55,571 nt of DNA from an uncultured Clostridiaceae bacterium (lineage in GTDB: Bacteria; Bacillota; Clostridia; Clostridiales; Clostridiaceae), in contig CAMJGD010000020.1 of NCBI GenBank assembly GCA_946405135.1, positions 1 through 55,571 on the forward strand, given 5' to 3'. The notes under the pieces were generated by a model that was not told the DNA's origin, made no database searches, and was given only the letters and a program-made list of their open reading frames with translations. Position 1 is the stretch's first letter; the number at the start of each line of letters is the position of its first letter. Position numbers and translations under genes: made by a program. This document shows, piece by piece, positions 55,544 to 55,571 of the stretch.

Positions 55544-55571
55544 CTTTGATAAATATATAAACAATGAAGTA

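Overview
The window reads as chromosomal DNA of a strictly anaerobic, butyrate-forming Clostridium (Clostridium sensu stricto type). The evidence is the very AT-rich sequence, AGGAGG-type ribosome binding sites, frequent TTG/GTG starts, a spore-cortex-hydrolase-like protein, ptb/buk genes, ferredoxin-linked 2-oxoacid oxidation and [FeFe]-hydrogenases. The species cannot be fixed from sequence alone.

Layout. 1-4.9 kb: a thioredoxin-reductase-like flavoprotein whose second nucleotide-binding motif is degenerate, a SleB-like hydrolase and a coiled-coil membrane protein on the minus strand, then the c-di-AMP pair cdaA-cdaR. 5-13.6 kb: an FAD protein, then buk-ptb-buk and a P-loop protein followed by a four-subunit 2-oxoacid:ferredoxin oxidoreductase. 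Together these form a route from (branched-chain) 2-oxoacids to acyl-CoA, acyl-phosphate and ATP. 13.7-18.7 kb: an AIM24 protein, a DUF2089/SHOCT-like trio and an ABC-2 exporter. 18.8-23.8 kb: a T-box leader with no recognisable target gene, glmM, and glmS behind a glmS ribozyme whose P1 loop is filled by four tandem copies of a 62-nt two-hairpin unit.

23.8-29.8 kb is a patchwork accessory segment bounded by two identical 57-bp terminator copies. It holds gene remnants, a lipoprotein and an arsenic locus with arsC, a frameshifted ArsP-type permease, a thioredoxin-like protein, a working arsR and a truncated second arsR. 29.9-39.9 kb is a sugar operon: class II aldolase, Fe-ADH, split transketolase, a LevR-like regulator with a ruined AAA+ domain, a mannose-family PTS (IIA, IIB, IIC, IID) and an RpiB/LacAB isomerase. 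It uses more CGT arginine codons than the housekeeping genes and looks acquired.

40-50.6 kb: a methyltransferase, a small membrane protein, a chemoreceptor, a sensor-type [FeFe]-hydrogenase with a PP2C/SpoIIE phosphatase, and converging on these the NADH-linked hydrogenase operon hydC-hydB-hydA. 50.6-55.5 kb: a dyad operator candidate, a 27-codon hydrophobic/cationic peptide ORF, a three-permease ABC exporter with its ATPase, a membrane-anchored protein, and a broken IS607-type recombinase at the edge.

The strongest leads are the expanded glmS ribozyme, the LevR-like regulator lacking its sigma-54 contact loop and Walker B acids, the PTS/transketolase operon, and the peptide-ORF/ABC cassette. 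No tRNA, rRNA or CRISPR array was seen.
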